Below, piece after piece: positions 50,303-52,228 of a stretch of 52,228 nucleotides of DNA. This DNA is from JACQKA01 sp964462785 (lineage in GTDB: Bacteria > Patescibacteriota > Minisyncoccia > Phycocordibacterales > UBA2100): positions 1-52,228 of the forward strand of contig CAYWZA010000007.1 in the NCBI GenBank assembly GCA_964462785.1, given 5' to 3'. Within the stretch, counting starts at the first letter, position 1. Every line of letters begins with the position of its first letter. Below the pieces are notes generated by a model. That model made no database searches. It was not told where the DNA came from and saw only the letters and a program-made list of their open reading frames with translations. The position numbers and the translations under genes are program-made.

Positions 50303-50611
50303 ATGATACATGGATATTGCTGCCTGGCTCGCTTCGAAGACGGAACACGATGGGCTATTGCAGAGCAGAATACATGCGAGTGCACATCGCACCTAATACA
50401 TGTCCTGAAGAATGGGGACGTGGTCAGCATCTTTGCCAAAGATGACCCGACACAATGCATCTGGAGCGGCACCATCTCTCTATGCGAACACGATCCGTTT
50501 ACCGTTGAAATTCTCGGAGAATGGATTCATGCCGATCAGATTGGCGTGTGGTACAGAGATTGGATGCGCTGGTTCACATCACATTTGCCTGCAACTCTTA
50601 CGCCGGCTTAA
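50303..50611 (+). CDS. Hypothetical 102-aa protein
   Basis: Protein starting MIHGYCCLARFEDGTRWAIAE; Trp-rich (GEWIHADQIGVWYRDWMRWF) with no recognised family and no membrane segment. It begins just after the tRNA-Arg repeat element. GAGAGG precedes the ATG. Real but of unknown function, and possibly part of what entered at the tRNA. Confidence 0.5.
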   Translation: MIHGYCCLARFEDGTRWAIAEQNTCECTSHLIHVLKNGDVVSIFAKDDPTQCIWSGTISLCEHDPFTVEILGEWIHADQIGVWYRDWMRWFTSHLPATLTPA

Positions 50612-50621
50612 CACATACCAA

Positions 50622-50648
50622 AGACTCCCGCATCGCGTGCGGGAGTCT
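50622..50648. terminator. Hairpin between two convergent genes
   Basis: 11-bp perfect stem AGACTCCCGCA / TGCGGGAGTCT with loop TCGCG. On the minus strand TTTGG follows. Likely a terminator for the convergent pair. Confidence 0.65.
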
Positions 50649-50660
50649 CCTTCGTGCAAC

Positions 50661-51104
50661 TTACTCGAACGTGATCGTCTCCATCTTGAGCTCGCCACTG
50701 CTGCCATCAAGCCAACGAAACGACTTCGGTTTAATTTGAAACATTGCAAAATCCGACGAGTGTTCTACGTACCACTTGGATTTGTTTTCCGTTTTGAAAA
50801 GAAGATATGCCATCTCTGCCTCCTCGCCCTCAAGCTCGCGGGCTTCCCCGCGTCCATCTACCACACGCAGTGGGTCGATGCATTCCTCGACAACGACAAA
50901 CGATACCCGTGAATCTTTTTTCAATGCTGCATATTTTCCGAATGATCGCTTAGTGCCGAAATGGATATGCAGGCTTTTGTCGACTGCGTAATGCATCAGG
51001 GATGTGTTTGGATAATTGCCCTCCTCATTAATCCCGAGCACCATTTTAATGTGGCGTTCCAAAAAATCTTGAATTTCCTCGCGTGGTGTTTTTTCTGCTG
51101 TCAT
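50661..51104 (-). CDS. Pyridoxamine 5'-phosphate oxidase-like FMN-binding split-barrel protein
   Basis: Protein of 147 aa. VLGINEEGNYPNTSLMHYAVDKSLHIHFGTKRSFGKYAALKKDSRVSFVV follows the flavin-reductase/PNPOx-like split barrel. It probably binds FMN or F420-like cofactors; the substrate is not predictable. A TATTAT box lies 8 bases before the ATG. It lies between the Trp-rich hypothetical gene and the desaturase. Confidence 0.8.
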   Translation of the reverse strand: MTAEKTPREEIQDFLERHIKMVLGINEEGNYPNTSLMHYAVDKSLHIHFGTKRSFGKYAALKKDSRVSFVVVEECIDPLRVVDGRGEARELEGEEAEMAYLLFKTENKSKWYVEHSSDFAMFQIKPKSFRWLDGSSGELKMETITFE

Positions 51105-51150
51105 ACGTGCAAATAATATTCTGATAGACTGCCGTCAAAGTGAGTATACC

Positions 51151-51184
51151 ATCAAAAAACCACCAACACATACGCTGGTGGTTT
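51151..51184 (-). terminator. Terminator after the desaturase gene
   Basis: 9-bp stem AAACCACCA / TGGTGGTTT with a ten-base loop, and the minus strand continues TTTTTTG. It ends the desaturase transcript. Confidence 0.8.
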
Positions 51185-51203
51185 CACTTCTTCTCACAGA
51201 TCT

Positions 51204-52097
51204 TTACAGCACCCGCGGACCATTCGCCCACCATTCTTTGAGATACACAGCGAGCGGCAGTGTGCGTCCGATATGCTTATCGCGCGCCACACTCCAATGG
51301 ATCGCGGGATATTCATGATGTTCGGCATGCAGATTGCGCCCCATGACCATGCACTCAACAACCCGTGGCAGTCTGAGGTTCCACGAGATTTCATACTGCT
51401 CCGGTATTGTCACGCGCCTACTTTTTTCTTTGCTTGCCGTCCCATAGTGCTCGCTTTGTGCGAGAAAAAAATCTATGAGCAGAAACAAACCGAAGGGCAA
51501 ATACCAGGCGACGATCACCATAAGCGGTACCAGCAGCACAAACCCTTCAAGTAATCCGATTAACGCAATCGAAAGCGGTATTCCCCACCGCATGAGACGC
51601 ACCTGTGGAGCATGGGTACCAAGTGTGGAAACCACCGAGCCTCCAAAAATCCCCACGACACGCACGAGCACTGTGCTTTTTCTCACAAGCGAAAGTGTTT
51701 TCCACTCATTCGCTTTCATGACATACGCCGGAAACGAATAAAATGCGTGCTCCGGATCGTTAAACGTGTTCACCACGCGGTGATGTGTAAGGTGAAAGGT
51801 TCGGTATGTGCGAAGATCTACCCCAAACACCGCCGCGGCGGTGCTGCCAAGCAACGTGTTCAACATCCGTGATCTTCCAAAAAGGTTGCCGTGTGCACTC
51901 TGGTGCACGACTTCCGCCATGCCCGCAAGCATCAATGCAAACAGTGGCACTAACGCAATCGCCCACCACGTGTTCCAAAGCGCAATGAGTAAACCCCATA
52001 TAATTGAAAACGACGCGAACCATAGAGCATCGGCGATGACGGTCGTTGCGGCATTAGAGTCACTTTTTACTGACTGCACGTCACCCACTCCTCTCAT
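51204..52097 (-). CDS. Membrane fatty acid desaturase (di-iron)
   Basis: Protein of 297 aa with four to six membrane helices. All three His boxes are present: HQSAH (near residue 69), HLTHH (near 104) and HAEHH (near 257). It belongs to the acyl-lipid or acyl-CoA desaturase superfamily, which needs O2 and reduced ferredoxin or cytochrome b5. No such electron donor is in the window. It could also be a sphingolipid or carotenoid-type hydroxylase; the class cannot be fixed. A TACACT box lies 14 bases before the ATG. Confidence 0.88.
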   Translation of the reverse strand: MRGVGDVQSVKSDSNAATTVIADALWFASFSIIWGLLIALWNTWWAIALVPLFALMLAGMAEVVHQSAHGNLFGRSRMLNTLLGSTAAAVFGVDLRTYRTFHLTHHRVVNTFNDPEHAFYSFPAYVMKANEWKTLSLVRKSTVLVRVVGIFGGSVVSTLGTHAPQVRLMRWGIPLSIALIGLLEGFVLLVPLMVIVAWYLPFGLFLLIDFFLAQSEHYGTASKEKSRRVTIPEQYEISWNLRLPRVVECMVMGRNLHAEHHEYPAIHWSVARDKHIGRTLPLAVYLKEWWANGPRVL

Positions 52098-52173
52098 CTT
52101 TTTCTCACACTAGTGTACAAGCAATACCTGCGGTGTGCATGGATGCCCAGTCGAATGAAGATATCGAACCGTC

Positions 52174-52227
52174 ACAGCTAGTTCAACAAGTAAGTGCAAC
52201 ACTTTGAGATAATCAAAGTGCATGAAA
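52174..52227 (-). repeat. Right copy of the 54-bp inverted repeat at the window ends
   Basis: Exact reverse complement of bases 1-54, with the same internal hairpin. The last base of the window, 52228, lies outside the repeat. The 76 bases between the desaturase start and the repeat show no recognisable gene apart from a 22-codon frame. Confidence 0.9.
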
Positions 52228-52228
52228 T

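Noticed and set aside
52139..52207. 22-codon frame running into the right terminal repeat
   Set aside because: Ends inside the repeat; the left copy also gives a 17-codon frame with the same last residues only because the bases are identical. No promoter or RBS evidence.
1..52228. Linear plasmid or phage with 54-bp terminal inverted repeats
   Set aside because: The interior is core chromosome (ribosomal proteins, rpoA, dnaK, dnaB, several tRNA synthetases). No replication or capsid genes. An assembly break at a repeat is simpler.

Overview
The window looks like chromosome from a Candidate Phyla Radiation / Patescibacteria bacterium, most likely a Parcubacteria-type lineage. This rests on gene content and style, not on a database search. 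The pointers are compact housekeeping genes, a truncated alanyl-tRNA synthetase, an archaeal-type AspRS, a HTH-Cas2-fold (PaaX-like) gene, a paired PilM-like / baseplate-J-like locus, many tiny membrane peptides, and at least 15 genes with a -10 box only 6-8 bases before the ATG (leaderless-type starts). Nearly everything from 0.6 to 42.4 kb is on the minus strand.

Layout. 0.1-0.6 kb: one secreted protein on plus. 0.6-9.2 kb (minus): cell wall, division and chromosome segregation (scpA, scpB, S11 carboxypeptidase, mraY, ftsW, murG, gltX, M23 hydrolase). 9.3-15.8 kb: aspS, trpS, orphan 7TM histidine kinase, NNMT/PNMT-like methyltransferase, speD with a coupled 52-aa peptide, and membrane proteins. 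16.4-21.3 kb: dnaJ, dnaK and grpE, with a PaaX/Cas2-like gene bracketed by 36-38 bp palindromes lodged between dnaK and grpE. 21.3-25.4 kb: rpsI, rplM, rplQ, rpoA, rpsD, rpsK, rpsM, rpmJ, infA. 25.4-42.4 kb: pilus/envelope-like pair, alaS, sulP, pepF, two coupled mini-peptides, ogt-like, PD-(D/E)XK nucleases, mgtC-like, mnmA, mltG, a conserved membrane protein, and a sigma-4/HARE-HTH protein. 42.7-45.0 kb (plus): dnaB, recR, small membrane protein. 45.1-49.0 kb: four genes that together encode the homogentisate route from 4-hydroxyphenylpyruvate to fumarate plus acetoacetate (HPPD, HGD, MAI, FAH), arranged as two divergent pairs. 49.1-52.2 kb: rplU, tRNA-Ala(GGC), tRNA-Arg(CCG), small proteins, and a fatty acid desaturase.

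Two themes stand out. First, an O2-dependent aromatic catabolic module (two dioxygenases) plus a di-iron desaturase sits in an otherwise minimal, CPR-like genome. The four catabolic genes use Shine-Dalgarno leaders, while many neighbours look leaderless. Second, the window is rich in small non-coding mobile-looking DNA: (a) a palindrome family with conserved TCGAGTAA/TTACTCGA ends and exchangeable 18-bp centres, one pair of which flanks the PaaX/Cas2-like gene; (b) four or five long inverted-repeat elements that all begin at or within about 7 bp of a stop codon; (c) two tRNA genes whose 3' ends are duplicated about 150-190 bp downstream around hairpin-rich spacers; (d) a 54-bp inverted repeat at the two ends of the window itself, probably marking an assembly break at a dispersed repeat.
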